DNA of 13,608 nucleotides from Thermoplasmata archaeon (GTDB lineage Archaea; Thermoplasmatota; Thermoplasmata; UBA10834; DTMW01): contig JAOUEZ010000017.1 of assembly GCA_029858465.1 (NCBI GenBank), positions 1-13,608 on the forward strand. Reading direction: 5' to 3'. Positions 1 through 7,742 of the stretch are shown here, one piece after another; the stretch's first letter is position 1; each line of letters starts with the position of its first letter. The notes beneath the pieces are model-generated. The model did not search any database. It was not told the DNA's origin and saw nothing but the letters and a program-made list of their open reading frames with translations. The translations under genes and the position numbers were made by a program.

Positions 1-323
1 TTTTCCGCCAGTCTCACGTATCCCTCGTAAGGGGTTACCATGAAGCAAAGATGGTTGAATTTTGCGACCTGATCTTTTACCGCCTTGACGACCTCGCGCG
101 GGCAATGTCCGGCGTTGGTGACACCTATCCCGCATCCCATGTCGATGAATTGATTCCCATCGACATCAACCAATATTGATCCCGAGGCTCTCTCGATGTA
201 TATCGGAGCTGCGACTCCGACTGATTTTGATATGTATGCCTCTTTTAACTTGCTGAGCTCCGCTGATTTCGGACCCGGCAGTTCAGTCTTGACCTCTGGC
301 TTCTTTGAAATCTTAGCTGCCAT
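1..323 (-). CDS. gabT: Class III aminotransferase, GabT-like (N-terminal part)
   Basis: This is the first 107 codons of a PLP-dependent class III (omega) aminotransferase that runs off the left edge; the family is usually about 430-450 residues. The visible part contains the segments LPGPKSAEL, APIYIERASGS, DVDGNQFIDMGCGIGVTNAGH and NHLCFMVTPYEGYV, which fit the N-terminal region of archaeal 4-aminobutyrate-type aminotransferases. The catalytic lysine and most cofactor-binding residues lie outside the window, so substrate (4-aminobutyrate, acetylornithine or other) cannot be settled and the symbol is tentative. The ATG at 321-323 is preceded by GAGGTGA (329-335), a good Shine-Dalgarno sequence, and by a TATA-like box near 371-377. 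The enzyme would be cytosolic. No functional link to the neighbours is evident. Confidence 0.85.
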   Translation of the reverse strand, partial: MAAKISKKPEVKTELPGPKSAELSKLKEAYISKSVGVAAPIYIERASGSILVDVDGNQFIDMGCGIGVTNAGHCPREVVKAVKDQVAKFNHLCFMVTPYEGYVRLAE

Positions 324-367
324 TCAATTCACCTCGTGAGCGTTTCTATTTGCTCGCGACAGACTCG

Positions 368-380
368 AACATAAATGAAT
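368..380 (-). promoter_or_regulatory. Putative TATA box of the aminotransferase gene
   Basis: Read on the minus strand, CATTTATG lies about 48 bp before the ATG at 323. A start about 25 bp downstream would give a leader of roughly 26 nt that includes the GAGGTGA ribosome site. This is inferred from spacing and composition only. Confidence 0.4.
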
Positions 381-609
381 CATTAAATAATGTTTGGTCA
401 AGGAACAGGAATATATTCGAAGATTCTTCAAATTTGGAATTCTGGTAGTATTTCCGGATCAACATCCAATCAGGGAGTGTTTTATGAAAAGCTCCTTGAG
501 CTCGAAAGAAAATAGGTGGAGAAACATACTTTTATGCATAGGTTCACTGAACAAGGATTAATCAATAATTTTCCTTATAACGCCAGATTTAAGCAATTTC
601 GTACCGTCA

Positions 610-656
610 GATTATTTTTCATAACATAACATATAGTAAAATGATATGAAAAAATC
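610..656. repeat. AT-rich inverted repeat
   Basis: TTTTTCATA (615-623) and TATGAAAAA (645-653) are perfect 9-bp arms around a 21-nt loop. The flanks GATTA and AATC extend the symmetry with a two-base offset. It lies in the spacer between two divergent genes, so an operator or a terminator of an unseen transcript are both possible. In such AT-rich DNA chance cannot be excluded. Confidence 0.45.
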
Positions 657-877
657 GTCAATAAATCAGGGGTTGATAATGTAATATATGAAAAACTGAA
701 AAGGAGTCCACTTGTGAACTTCTACAATTGCTTTCACCTGTATGACTATCCCCGGGAATAATTGGCTTAGCCTGAGAATCAAAAACGATTTGACGTTCAT
801 CGCGGAAGACATAGATAGGATGTGTGATTATTCTCATAATGCGGCTCTCGACCCTAATCACGAGGAGAGAACATCAT

Positions 878-1258
878 ATGATGCTCGATGTGACGATCGA
901 TGGAGTTGGCACGGTGAAGGCCGTCATCGACAAGGAGAACAGCGCCACCGTAGATGCTCTTGAGGAAGCCCTGCCGATCGAGAGCAAGGTCAACAGATGG
1001 GGCGATGAAATCTATTTCTATGTCGATTTCGACGCGCCCGTCGAAGAAGACGCTCGATCGGAGATGAATGTCGGGGAGATCGCATACTGGCCGAACGGCC
1101 CCGCCATAGCAATATTTTTCGGACCGACCCCGGCAAGCACCGGTGCCGAACCGGTTGCAGCATCCGACTGCAATGTGATTGGTCGAATCGAAGTATCCCC
1201 CGACCTACTCCAAAAGGCGAGAAGTGGCGCAAAGATAAGGATAGAAAAATCAGATTGA
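878..1258 (+). CDS. Cyclophilin-like fold protein (TM1367/DUF369 type)
   Basis: A 126-residue protein recognised as the small cyclophilin-like family (Pfam Cyclophil_like, formerly DUF369; Thermotoga TM1367 is the structural representative). The characteristic block GEIAYWPNGPAIAIFFGPTP is at about residues 64-83, followed by NVIGRIE near residues 100-106. The fold resembles cyclophilin, but prolyl isomerase activity is not established for this group, so no reaction is assigned. Start choice: ATG at 878 follows GAGGAGAG (862-869) with about 8 nt spacing; an in-frame ATG at 824 has no ribosome site and would add residues with no family match. ATG at 881 is a second possible start. The gene ends 2 bp before the convergent ModE-Nudix gene. 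No signal peptide is seen; it is probably cytosolic. Confidence 0.82.
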   Translation: MMLDVTIDGVGTVKAVIDKENSATVDALEEALPIESKVNRWGDEIYFYVDFDAPVEEDARSEMNVGEIAYWPNGPAIAIFFGPTPASTGAEPVAASDCNVIGRIEVSPDLLQKARSGAKIRIEKSD

Positions 1259-1260
1259 TT

Positions 1261-1977
1261 CTATTTCTTCATCCTCTTGAGATAATCGGAGATTATCTTG
1301 CTGTGATCGAAAGCGAGCTTGGGCAATCTGCTCAATGGTACCCATTCAGCTATAGTCTCGTGGCTGTCCGTGAGTACGCCTCCTTGAAGGGATAAGATGT
1401 AGACGGCGCTGACGGTATGCCCCCTCGGATCTCTGCGAGGATCAGAATAAATGTCGAGCAGTTTTTTCACGCGAACATCGAGGCCCGTCTCCTCCTTTAT
1501 CTCTCTGACCACGCTCTGTTCGAGCTTTTCGCCGTATTCGACGAATCCCCCCGGCAGCGCGTACATTCCTTTGAACGGGTCGTGCTTTCTCTTGACAAGC
1601 AAGATTTTGTCATTCTCCACAAGGATTCCGTCGGTGGTGAGGCTCGGCTTTTTGGCATGTTTTTCGAGAGCATTGCTCAATTCCGACGTGCGATTTTCAA
1701 ATTCGGATAGCAACCGCTCACCTGTCTCTGTGAGAGATGTTTCGCCATAATCCTTTCCGCCTCGTTTCGATTCGACTATCTTCTCGCCGCAGATCTGCTC
1801 CATCCGATGGATTATCCCCCAGGCGTGCCGATATGACATCCCCATGCTCTTCGCGGCATCGGAGAGCGAACCTGTTTCCTTGATCTTCTTCAGAAGCTTC
1901 GCCCTGCCTGCACCCATAAGAGATTGCCTGTCAAACTTGAGTACTGGGCGATAGTCTAATTCCAAAGAGATTTGCAT
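1261..1977 (-). CDS. ModE-type winged-helix domain fused to Nudix hydrolase
   Basis: A 238-residue two-domain protein. Residues about 18-95 match the N-terminal ModE/LysR-like winged helix-turn-helix (GAGRAKLLKKI, then SLSDAAKSMGMSYRHAWGII, then a wing with KRGGKDYG). Residues about 115-235 form a Nudix domain of the ADP-ribose pyrophosphatase-like group, with LPGGFVEYGE, a complete box (G144, E150, R158-E159, E162-E163, G165), and YSDPRRDPRGHTVS after it. The Nudix catalytic residues are intact, so it may hydrolyse or sense a nucleoside diphosphate derivative and regulate DNA binding; that link is inference. No molybdate-binding TOBE domain follows the HTH, so molybdate regulation should not be assumed. 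Start: a GTG at 2040 is possible, but a TATA-like box at 2015-2021 would place transcription start near 1992, favouring ATG at 1977 just behind GGAGAGG. Confidence 0.88.
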   Translation of the reverse strand: MQISLELDYRPVLKFDRQSLMGAGRAKLLKKIKETGSLSDAAKSMGMSYRHAWGIIHRMEQICGEKIVESKRGGKDYGETSLTETGERLLSEFENRTSELSNALEKHAKKPSLTTDGILVENDKILLVKRKHDPFKGMYALPGGFVEYGEKLEQSVVREIKEETGLDVRVKKLLDIYSDPRRDPRGHTVSAVYILSLQGGVLTDSHETIAEWVPLSRLPKLAFDHSKIISDYLKRMKK

Positions 1978-2011
1978 CACCTCTCCATGCGCGTCATGGA
2001 TGCTGGTTGTT

Positions 2012-2027
2012 GGACTTAAAACCTTTT
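2012..2027 (-). promoter_or_regulatory. Putative promoter of the ModE-Nudix gene
   Basis: The minus strand reads AAAAGGTTTTAAGTCC, an archaeal BRE plus TATA-like element centred near 2018. A start about 26 bp downstream (near 1992) leaves a short leader before ATG 1977 and excludes the GTG at 2040. It sits back to back with the NOG1 promoter. Confidence 0.5.
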
Positions 2028-2046
2028 CATCCGCGCGCACTTCGCT

Positions 2047-2060
2047 GGAAAGGTTTATCC
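2047..2060 (+). promoter_or_regulatory. Putative promoter of the NOG1 gene
   Basis: GGAAAGGTTTATCC resembles a BRE followed by a TATA box. Transcription would start near 2082, leaving about 18 nt of leader with AAGGTAG (2085-2091) 8 nt before the ATG at 2100. Confidence 0.45.
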
Positions 2061-2099
2061 GCTGGTCGAGGTTTCGATTAGCTCAAGGTAGTCTGTAAC

Positions 2100-3062
2100 A
2101 TGCTTCGAATACCGACGGTCCTTACGGCCGATGAGCTCATCGAGAGGGCGTTCAAGAAAGCCTCGAAGGTCAATGTGATAGGCAAGAGCAAGCGTGACAT
2201 GATAAAGCAGAAGAATCTTGCCAAAGTCAATTCTGTGGCAGACACAATATCGTCCACGCTCGAGAAATATGTGAGCGCATTTCCGACACTTGAAAAACTC
2301 CCCGCGTTCTACCGCGAGATAATCGACCTGCTGATAGGCCTTGACGAACTGAAAAAATCGCTCGGGGCGAGCGATTGGTGCGCCAAGCAGGTACGGAGCG
2401 TCGCGAGGATCAATAGGGCGAAAATCAAGAGGAGCAGGAACGTGAAGGAGATGGACGAGAGCAGGGAGGCGATGTACGGAAGATCCGCCTCACTGGTAAA
2501 ACAGATATCGAAGGAACTCATATTCCTGAACAAAGCCAGGAACCAAATCAAGAACATGCCGACAATCAGCCCCGAGATGAGGACCATCGTCATCGCAGGT
2601 GCCCCTAATGTAGGGAAGAGTCTCCTGGTTGCAGCGATATCCTCCGCAAAGCCGAAGGTCGCCATCTATCCGTTCACGACGAAGGAGATATCGGTCGGTG
2701 TTCTGACGGTGAAAAGGACGAGATATCAGGTGATCGACACTCCCGGGTTGTTGGATAGGCCGTTTGAAGATAGAAACGAAATCGAGCTTCAGGCGATAAT
2801 CGCCCTGAGGCATCTCGCGGACCTTGTGGTCTTCCTGCTCGATCCGACCGGCACATGTGGCTATCCTCTCGATTATCAATTGTCGTTGCTGGATGGGATA
2901 AGGGTTCTTTATCCCGATGCGAGGATAGTAGTCGTCGAAAACAAATCGGACCTTCACAGGGGCGAAGAAGGGAATCTGAAGATTAGCGCATTGACGAAAG
3001 AGGGGATCGGCGAGCTGACGCAAGTCATCGAAAAAGAACTTTCGATGAAAACCCAATCATAA
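2100..3062 (+). CDS. NOG1-family GTP-binding protein
   Basis: A 320-residue archaeal NOG1/Obg-related GTPase. An alpha-helical N-terminal part (about residues 1-160, rich in Lys and Glu) precedes the G domain. G-domain motifs are G1 GAPNVGKS (167-174), a candidate G2 Thr in PFTTKE (191-196), G3 DTPG (213-216), G4 NKSD (281-284) and a G5-like ISAL (295-298). Eukaryotic NOG1 acts in 60S ribosome assembly; by family resemblance this protein probably assists large-subunit maturation in the cytosol. The ATG at 2100 follows AAGGTAG at 8 nt. It diverges from the ModE-Nudix gene and is followed after 104 bp by polC on the same strand. The length fits archaeal members, and all nucleotide-binding motifs look intact. 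Confidence 0.93.
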   Translation: MLRIPTVLTADELIERAFKKASKVNVIGKSKRDMIKQKNLAKVNSVADTISSTLEKYVSAFPTLEKLPAFYREIIDLLIGLDELKKSLGASDWCAKQVRSVARINRAKIKRSRNVKEMDESREAMYGRSASLVKQISKELIFLNKARNQIKNMPTISPEMRTIVIAGAPNVGKSLLVAAISSAKPKVAIYPFTTKEISVGVLTVKRTRYQVIDTPGLLDRPFEDRNEIELQAIIALRHLADLVVFLLDPTGTCGYPLDYQLSLLDGIRVLYPDARIVVVENKSDLHRGEEGNLKISALTKEGIGELTQVIEKELSMKTQS

Positions 3063-3117
3063 GATTTTTAGTCGGCGATGACACTCACCCGAGGTGGGCT
3101 GCACTTGAAAACGATAG

Positions 3118-3140
3118 TTGCGAGAGAGGACTCTCGCGCA
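3118..3140 (+). promoter_or_regulatory. Hairpin in the polC leader
   Basis: GCGAGAG (3120-3126) and CTCTCGC (3131-3137) form a perfect 7-bp stem around the tetraloop AGGA. The outer TTG and CAA can pair if one G is bulged. The AGAGGA inside stem and loop is the only Shine-Dalgarno-like sequence before the small ORF at 3141, so folding could hide it. No T-run follows, so it is not an obvious terminator. Confidence 0.55.
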
Positions 3141-3170
3141 ATGCCTGATGGGGGCGCTATTAACCGATGA
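3141..3170 (+). CDS. Possible 9-codon upstream ORF of polC
   Basis: ATG at 3141 opens a frame of nine codons (MPDGGAINR) ending in TGA at 3168-3170. The stop overlaps the polC start codon as ATGA, the usual arrangement for translational coupling. It begins directly after the hairpin at 3120-3137, whose loop carries a purine-rich ribosome-site-like sequence. Whether it is translated is unknown; short frames of this kind arise by chance, so this is a candidate leader peptide only. Confidence 0.3.
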   Translation: MPDGGAINR

Positions 3171-6100
3171 GTATTCCTGCATGTAGTGAAGCAACCAGTC
3201 GATATTTCGAATTGCTCAAGGAGGAAGCGGACAAATGCTACTCCATCGCCAGAAAAGCAAGAGCAAAGGGGCTCGATCCGTCGACGGATGTCGAGATTCC
3301 GATGGCCGATGATTTGGCGAGCAGGGTAGAGCATCTTCTATCGGATTGGGGTACCGAGGGCATCGCCGAGAAGATCCGAGAGCTGAGCAAGAAGCACAAC
3401 AGAGAAGAGGTCTCGATACTCATTGCGAAGGAGATAGCAACACTTCCATCTAGGACAAAGGAGGAGGCAATCGACAGGGCCATCCGCGTGGGCGTTGCGG
3501 TTCTCACCGAGGGAATACTCGTCGCGCCGCTGGAAGGAATTGCAGGCGTTAAAATCCGCGAAAACAATGACGGATCACAATACCTGACAGTCTATTTTGC
3601 CGGACCGATTAGATCTGCAGGTGGCACCGGGCAGGCGATGTCGGTTCTCATCGCGGACATTGTCCGGCGGCAGCTCGGAATATCCAAGTACATTCCAATA
3701 GAAGGGGAGGTCCAGAGGCTGAAGGAGGAGATACCTCTTTACAGGATCTGCCAACATCTGCAATATACGCCGACAAATGATGAGATAGATCTGATTGTCC
3801 GCAACCTCCCCGTATGCATAGACGGAGAGGGCACCGAGGAGACCGAAATCACCGGATACCGGGATCTACCGAGGATTGAGACAAACAGGATCAGAGGTGG
3901 AGCGTGCCTGGTCATAGCTGAGGGGCTGTGTCTGAAGGCACCAAAATTGCAGAAGCATGTCAAGAAGCTCGGGATTGACGGCTGGGAATTCTTGGATGAA
4001 TATCTGAAGAAGAAGGGATCGGCAGTAGAATCATCCAATGGAGGAATCGCACCGAGCGAGAAATTCCTTAAGGACATCGTCGGCGGCAGGCCAGTCCTGT
4101 CTCATCCATCCAGAATTGGCGGCTTCAGACTGAGGTACGGCAGGAGCAGGGCGACGGGATTGGCAGCGGTCGGCCTGAACCCGGCAACGATGCAGATCCT
4201 TGGAGGATACATCGCCGTAGGGACTCAGATAAAACTGGAGCGCCCGGGAAAAGCCGGAGCGGTCACACCTTGCGAGACAATAGAGGGACCGATCGTGCTA
4301 CTCGACAACGGAGACCTTGTACAGATCCATGAACTATCTGAGGCAAATCGGCTCAAGGCCCGAGTCAAGGAGATAGTCGATGTCGGCGAGATCCTCATAT
4401 CATTCGGAGAGTTCGCGGAGAACAACCACCCTCTGGTTCCCGTCGGTCTCACGATCGAGGAGTACAGGGCGATGCTCAATGAGAAGGCTGAAGAGCTGCC
4501 AAAGAATTGGTCGGACACATCCTTCGAGAAAGCTGTTGAAATCTCAAAGAAATACGACCTGCCACTGCACCCGAAATTCAATCTCTTCTGGTCAGATTTA
4601 TCGATCGACAAGGTAAAGAAGCTCAGAGATCACATATTGAAGACAGGAAAATACTCCAAGACCCTGACAATAGACAATGACCCCGAGATCAAATCTATTC
4701 TCGAGAGGCTCGGGGCGCTTCACAGGGTGAGGGATGAAAAGCTCAGGATAGGCGCGTACGCGAAAGCGATGATATTCGTCCTCGGGATAGAATCTGACGA
4801 TAAGGGTCAGCTGTCCTCGGAAAAAACCATGGATGATGGCTGCTCCAATATTCTGGAAGCGCTGAGCAAACTGTGCGGCATTGGTATTGCCCCAAGAGCC
4901 GTGACAAGGATAGGGGCAAGGATGGCCAGGCCGGAGAAGGCGAAGGAGAGGAAGATGAGCCCTCCGCCACACATCCTCTTCCCGATCGGCTTCGAAGGGG
5001 GAAGCCAGAGGCTGCTCAACGAGGCGGCGATGAAGGGCGATGTGAATGTCACCATCGGCGAGCGGAGATGTCCGGTCTGCGGCAATGTCACATTCTCATC
5101 CTTGTGCATATGCGGGTCCCATACTTTGGCAAGAAAGACGGAATCAGTTGTGACGCTCCATCTCAAGGAATTACTCGATAACGCCCGCAAGAATGTCGGG
5201 CTTAGGAGCTTGCCCGATATCAAAGCGGTGCAGGGAATGATATCCAAGGAGAAGACCCCGGAACCGCTTGAAAAGGGCATATTGAGGGCGAAACACGAGG
5301 TGTTCGTGTTCAAGGATGGGACCACAAGAATCGACGCGACGGATGTCCCACTGACCCATTTCAGGCCTGCTGAGATAGGATTGAGCGTCGAGGAAGCTAG
5401 AAGCCTCGGATATGACAGAGATGCGCTCGGAAACGAATTGACCGATGCGGGCCAAATATGCGAGCTCAAGGTACAGGACATCATAGTCCCTGCGAGCTGC
5501 GCGAAGTATCTTGTCAACACGGCGAAATTCACGGACGAACTGTTATCGAAGTTGTACGAGGTCCAGCCGTATTACAAAGTGACAAAACAGAAGGATCTCG
5601 TGGGGCATCTCGCAATCGGTCTCGCGCCCCATACATCAGGAGGAGTGCTCGCGAGGATAATCGGCTTCTCAAAGGCAAAGGCGGGATATGCACATCCTTA
5701 TTTCCATTCGGCAAAAAGAAGGAACTGCGACGGGGACGAGGATTCGATAATTCTGCTCATGGATGCGCTGATAAACTTTTCAAGATCCTTCCTGCCGGAG
5801 AAGAGAGGCGGGCTGATGGACGCACCCTTGGTCCTGACCACACGCATCGATCCTGACGAGATCGACAAGGAGGCGCACAATCTGGACTTTAGGTGGGAGT
5901 ATCCAGTGGAGCTGTACAATGCGGCTAGAGAATACAAGAGCTGCAGGAGCGTCGAGGGGCTGATGGATCTCGCCGGCGGCAGGATAGGCACCGTGCTGCA
6001 GTATGAGGGGTTCGGATACACCCATGAAGTGCTCAGAATCGATGACGGCCCACTTTCGTCATCTTACACGGCATCGAGCTCGATGGGCAATAATATCGAC

Positions 6101-6475
6101 GCCCAGCTTGAGATAGCGGCGAAGATAAGGGCTGTCGACGCGAGGGATGTGGCTCACAGGGTCATAGTGAGACATCTGCTGCCCGACCTCGTAGGCAGCC
6201 TGAGGAAGTTCTCCGCTCAGCAGCTCAGATGCACAAAATGCAACACGAAATACCGAAGGATGCCTCTAAGGGGAAAATGCTCCTGCGGAAACACACTTAT
6301 CCTGACCGTATCTGCAGGGAGTGTCAGCAAGTACCTCGAAAAGGCGAAAGAGATTGCGGACAAATATGATGTGCCGAAATATACAAGACAGAGAATAGAG
6401 CTCGTTGAGACATCGATAAATTCCATATTCGAGTCCGACAGGGTAAAGGACAGCAGCCTCGACGACTTCTTCTGA
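3167..6475 (+). CDS. polC: DNA polymerase D large subunit (DP2)
   Basis: The 1102-residue catalytic subunit of the archaeal family D replicative polymerase; it works with the small exonuclease subunit DP1, which is not in this window. Visible landmarks are the N-terminal YFAGPIRSAGGTGQA (143-157), a zinc-ribbon-like CPVC...CIC cluster (Cys 635, 638, 647, 649), the catalytic NCDGDED (853-859) whose D855 and D857 are the metal-binding aspartates by homology, and a C-terminal zinc module (Cys 1022, 1025, 1038, 1040). The last residues SSLDDFF look like a PCNA-binding motif lacking the usual Gln. No intein interrupts the gene, though many polC genes carry one. The start is fixed: an in-frame TAA lies 6 nt upstream of ATG 3167. 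The 3' end stops 5 bp before the convergent rpoD. Confidence 0.98.
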   Translation: MSIPACSEATSRYFELLKEEADKCYSIARKARAKGLDPSTDVEIPMADDLASRVEHLLSDWGTEGIAEKIRELSKKHNREEVSILIAKEIATLPSRTKEEAIDRAIRVGVAVLTEGILVAPLEGIAGVKIRENNDGSQYLTVYFAGPIRSAGGTGQAMSVLIADIVRRQLGISKYIPIEGEVQRLKEEIPLYRICQHLQYTPTNDEIDLIVRNLPVCIDGEGTEETEITGYRDLPRIETNRIRGGACLVIAEGLCLKAPKLQKHVKKLGIDGWEFLDEYLKKKGSAVESSNGGIAPSEKFLKDIVGGRPVLSHPSRIGGFRLRYGRSRATGLAAVGLNPATMQILGGYIAVGTQIKLERPGKAGAVTPCETIEGPIVLLDNGDLVQIHELSEANRLKARVKEIVDVGEILISFGEFAENNHPLVPVGLTIEEYRAMLNEKAEELPKNWSDTSFEKAVEISKKYDLPLHPKFNLFWSDLSIDKVKKLRDHILKTGKYSKTLTIDNDPEIKSILERLGALHRVRDEKLRIGAYAKAMIFVLGIESDDKGQLSSEKTMDDGCSNILEALSKLCGIGIAPRAVTRIGARMARPEKAKERKMSPPPHILFPIGFEGGSQRLLNEAAMKGDVNVTIGERRCPVCGNVTFSSLCICGSHTLARKTESVVTLHLKELLDNARKNVGLRSLPDIKAVQGMISKEKTPEPLEKGILRAKHEVFVFKDGTTRIDATDVPLTHFRPAEIGLSVEEARSLGYDRDALGNELTDAGQICELKVQDIIVPASCAKYLVNTAKFTDELLSKLYEVQPYYKVTKQKDLVGHLAIGLAPHTSGGVLARIIGFSKAKAGYAHPYFHSAKRRNCDGDEDSIILLMDALINFSRSFLPEKRGGLMDAPLVLTTRIDPDEIDKEAHNLDFRWEYPVELYNAAREYKSCRSVEGLMDLAGGRIGTVLQYEGFGYTHEVLRIDDGPLSSSYTASSSMGNNIDAQLEIAAKIRAVDARDVAHRVIVRHLLPDLVGSLRKFSAQQLRCTKCNTKYRRMPLRGKCSCGNTLILTVSAGSVSKYLEKAKEIADKYDVPKYTRQRIELVETSINSIFESDRVKDSSLDDFF

Positions 6476-6480
6476 AAAAT

Positions 6481-7317
6481 CTATTCCTGAAGCGCGGAAA
6501 TCTGCTCTGAGAACCCCGTGAATTTCTCTTCTAAAATCTTCAGAGAACGCATTAAAAGATCCTTTGCTGACAGAGAACCGTCGGTCTCATATCGGAACAC
6601 TATCCTTTGCGGGTCTTCCTGGACCTTGACACAGTTCAGCTCGCAGGATTCGACGCACGCCATGCAGAGGTTGCATCTCTCAGGATGCGCGACAACGATT
6701 TTCTTGCCCTCTTTCGAAAAGACATCTTTGGGACAGACTGCGATGCAACGCGCATCGTGGTCGCATTTTGCCGAGTCGATGGATATTTTTGCAGAGTAAC
6801 GGTGCCCGACGCCACAGACAGGAGAGTACTTCGCATGATCTTTGCCTGTAGATAGTTCCGCGGTCGCATAGGCAAGAATCGCCTGATTCTCGTTGAGCTT
6901 GACAATCGGAACCAGGTCATCCTTGATCTTGAACTTTGCATCGCCCAAAGGCTCAAGGTCGCCGGAATATACAGTGCATGGGCCCTTCTTGTTGAGCGAG
7001 TACATGATCGTGCAGTTCGGGCAGCCTTCGCCGTTGCATACGCATTTGCTTCGAAATACAAATACATCCAGATCCGTCGGCACGGGAAGAAGGCCGAGCC
7101 GGTGGGCGATCATCTCATCGAACAGAGGAGAGACGCTCTCGAATTCCTTGCCGCCCTCGTCCATTATCGCCCCGAGATGATATTCTATTTTCTCGATTGC
7201 CATTTTTGGGACATCCGAGATCATTGTTCTCCTGATAGCATTGACTATCGAAGGATCCGCGTCAAGGAAGACTATTCTCCCCTTGTTATGCGTCATTTCT
7301 TGAATTTCAATCTTCAT
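6481..7317 (-). CDS. rpoD: RNA polymerase subunit D (Rpo3) with ferredoxin-like domain
   Basis: A 278-residue archaeal RNA polymerase subunit D, which pairs with subunit L to form the assembly platform equivalent to the bacterial alpha dimer. The N-terminal dimerisation region includes ADPSIVNAIRRTMISDVP (20-37) and AHRLGLLPVP (71-80). A Cys cluster (92, 94, 99, 102) precedes a ferredoxin-like insert at about 178-232. Its first motif is C185-x2-D188-x2-C191-x3-C195-P, with Asp where the second Cys is normally found; the second is complete (C215, C218, C221, C225). A TTG at 7353 would add 12 residues, but ATG 7317 gives the family-typical beginning MKIEIQEM. It is the last gene of the rps13 operon, and its stop lies 5 bp from that of polC on the opposite strand. 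Confidence 0.96.
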   Translation of the reverse strand: MKIEIQEMTHNKGRIVFLDADPSIVNAIRRTMISDVPKMAIEKIEYHLGAIMDEGGKEFESVSPLFDEMIAHRLGLLPVPTDLDVFVFRSKCVCNGEGCPNCTIMYSLNKKGPCTVYSGDLEPLGDAKFKIKDDLVPIVKLNENQAILAYATAELSTGKDHAKYSPVCGVGHRYSAKISIDSAKCDHDARCIAVCPKDVFSKEGKKIVVAHPERCNLCMACVESCELNCVKVQEDPQRIVFRYETDGSLSAKDLLMRSLKILEEKFTGFSEQISALQE

Positions 7318-7353
7318 ATGAACCACTCGAATAGAGGTATCCAATCCTCGCAA

Positions 7354-7737
7354 TCAGACCCTTCTGCCCCTACGTCCGCCCTTCTTCTTTGTTCCGTCAT
7401 GGGGGACTGGGGTCACATCTTCTATTCTGCCTATTCTTATGCCTGCCCTGGCCAGACCTCTTATTGCAGCCTGTGCTCCGGGCCCTGGTGAAAGCGATTT
7501 GTTTCCGCCTGGTGCGCGGACCTTGACATGCATTCCGTCAATGCCCTTCTCCTTGGCAATCTCGGCCACCCTTTCTGCGGCCCTCATGGCCGCATATGGA
7601 GACGCCTCGTCCTTCGCCGCCTTGACCACCATGCCGCCGGTGCATTTCGTTATGGTCTCGGCGCCTGTGATGTCTGTGACAGTGATCACGATATTATTGT
7701 AGCTTGCGAAAATATGAGCGATACCCCACTTGCCCAT
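7354..7737 (-). CDS. rps11: 30S ribosomal protein S11 (uS11)
   Basis: A 127-residue uS11, which binds 16S rRNA on the platform of the small subunit near the E site. Family signatures are KWGIAHIFASYNN at the N-terminus, TDITGAET, HVKVRAPGGNKSLSPGPGAQ and the basic tail KKKGGRRGRRV. Start choice: ATG at 7746 overlaps the rps4 stop (ATGA) but its GGAGGG lies only about 1 nt upstream. ATG at 7737 has the same GGAGGG at about 9 nt and gives the normal start MGKWGIAHI, so it is preferred. It is third in the rps13-rps4-rps11-rpoD operon; the gap to rps4 is 5 bp with this start. Length is typical. Confidence 0.96.
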   Translation of the reverse strand: MGKWGIAHIFASYNNIVITVTDITGAETITKCTGGMVVKAAKDEASPYAAMRAAERVAEIAKEKGIDGMHVKVRAPGGNKSLSPGPGAQAAIRGLARAGIRIGRIEDVTPVPHDGTKKKGGRRGRRV

Positions 7738-7742
7738 CTGCC

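Larger units (their letters stand above)
324..877. other. AT-rich spacer without a supported gene
   Basis: About 550 bp separate the divergent aminotransferase and cyclophilin-like genes. I see the aminotransferase promoter at its left end, an inverted repeat at 610-656, and a Shine-Dalgarno-like AAGGAG (701-706) in front of a 15-codon GTG frame (714-761). The longer open frames across it lack family resemblance or a convincing ribosome site. No tRNA or CRISPR pattern is visible. Confidence 0.6.

Noticed and set aside
484..561. A short ATG frame of about 25 codons
   Set aside because: No family resemblance and too short to separate from chance, although a GGGAG lies nearby.
658..861. A 67-codon minus-strand frame in the first spacer
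   Set aside because: No ribosome site or similarity, and it overlaps the inverted-repeat region; most likely a chance frame.
742..963. A 73-codon plus-strand frame overlapping the start of the cyclophilin-like gene
   Set aside because: No ribosome site, no recognised similarity, and its second half is an out-of-frame reading of a recognised gene.
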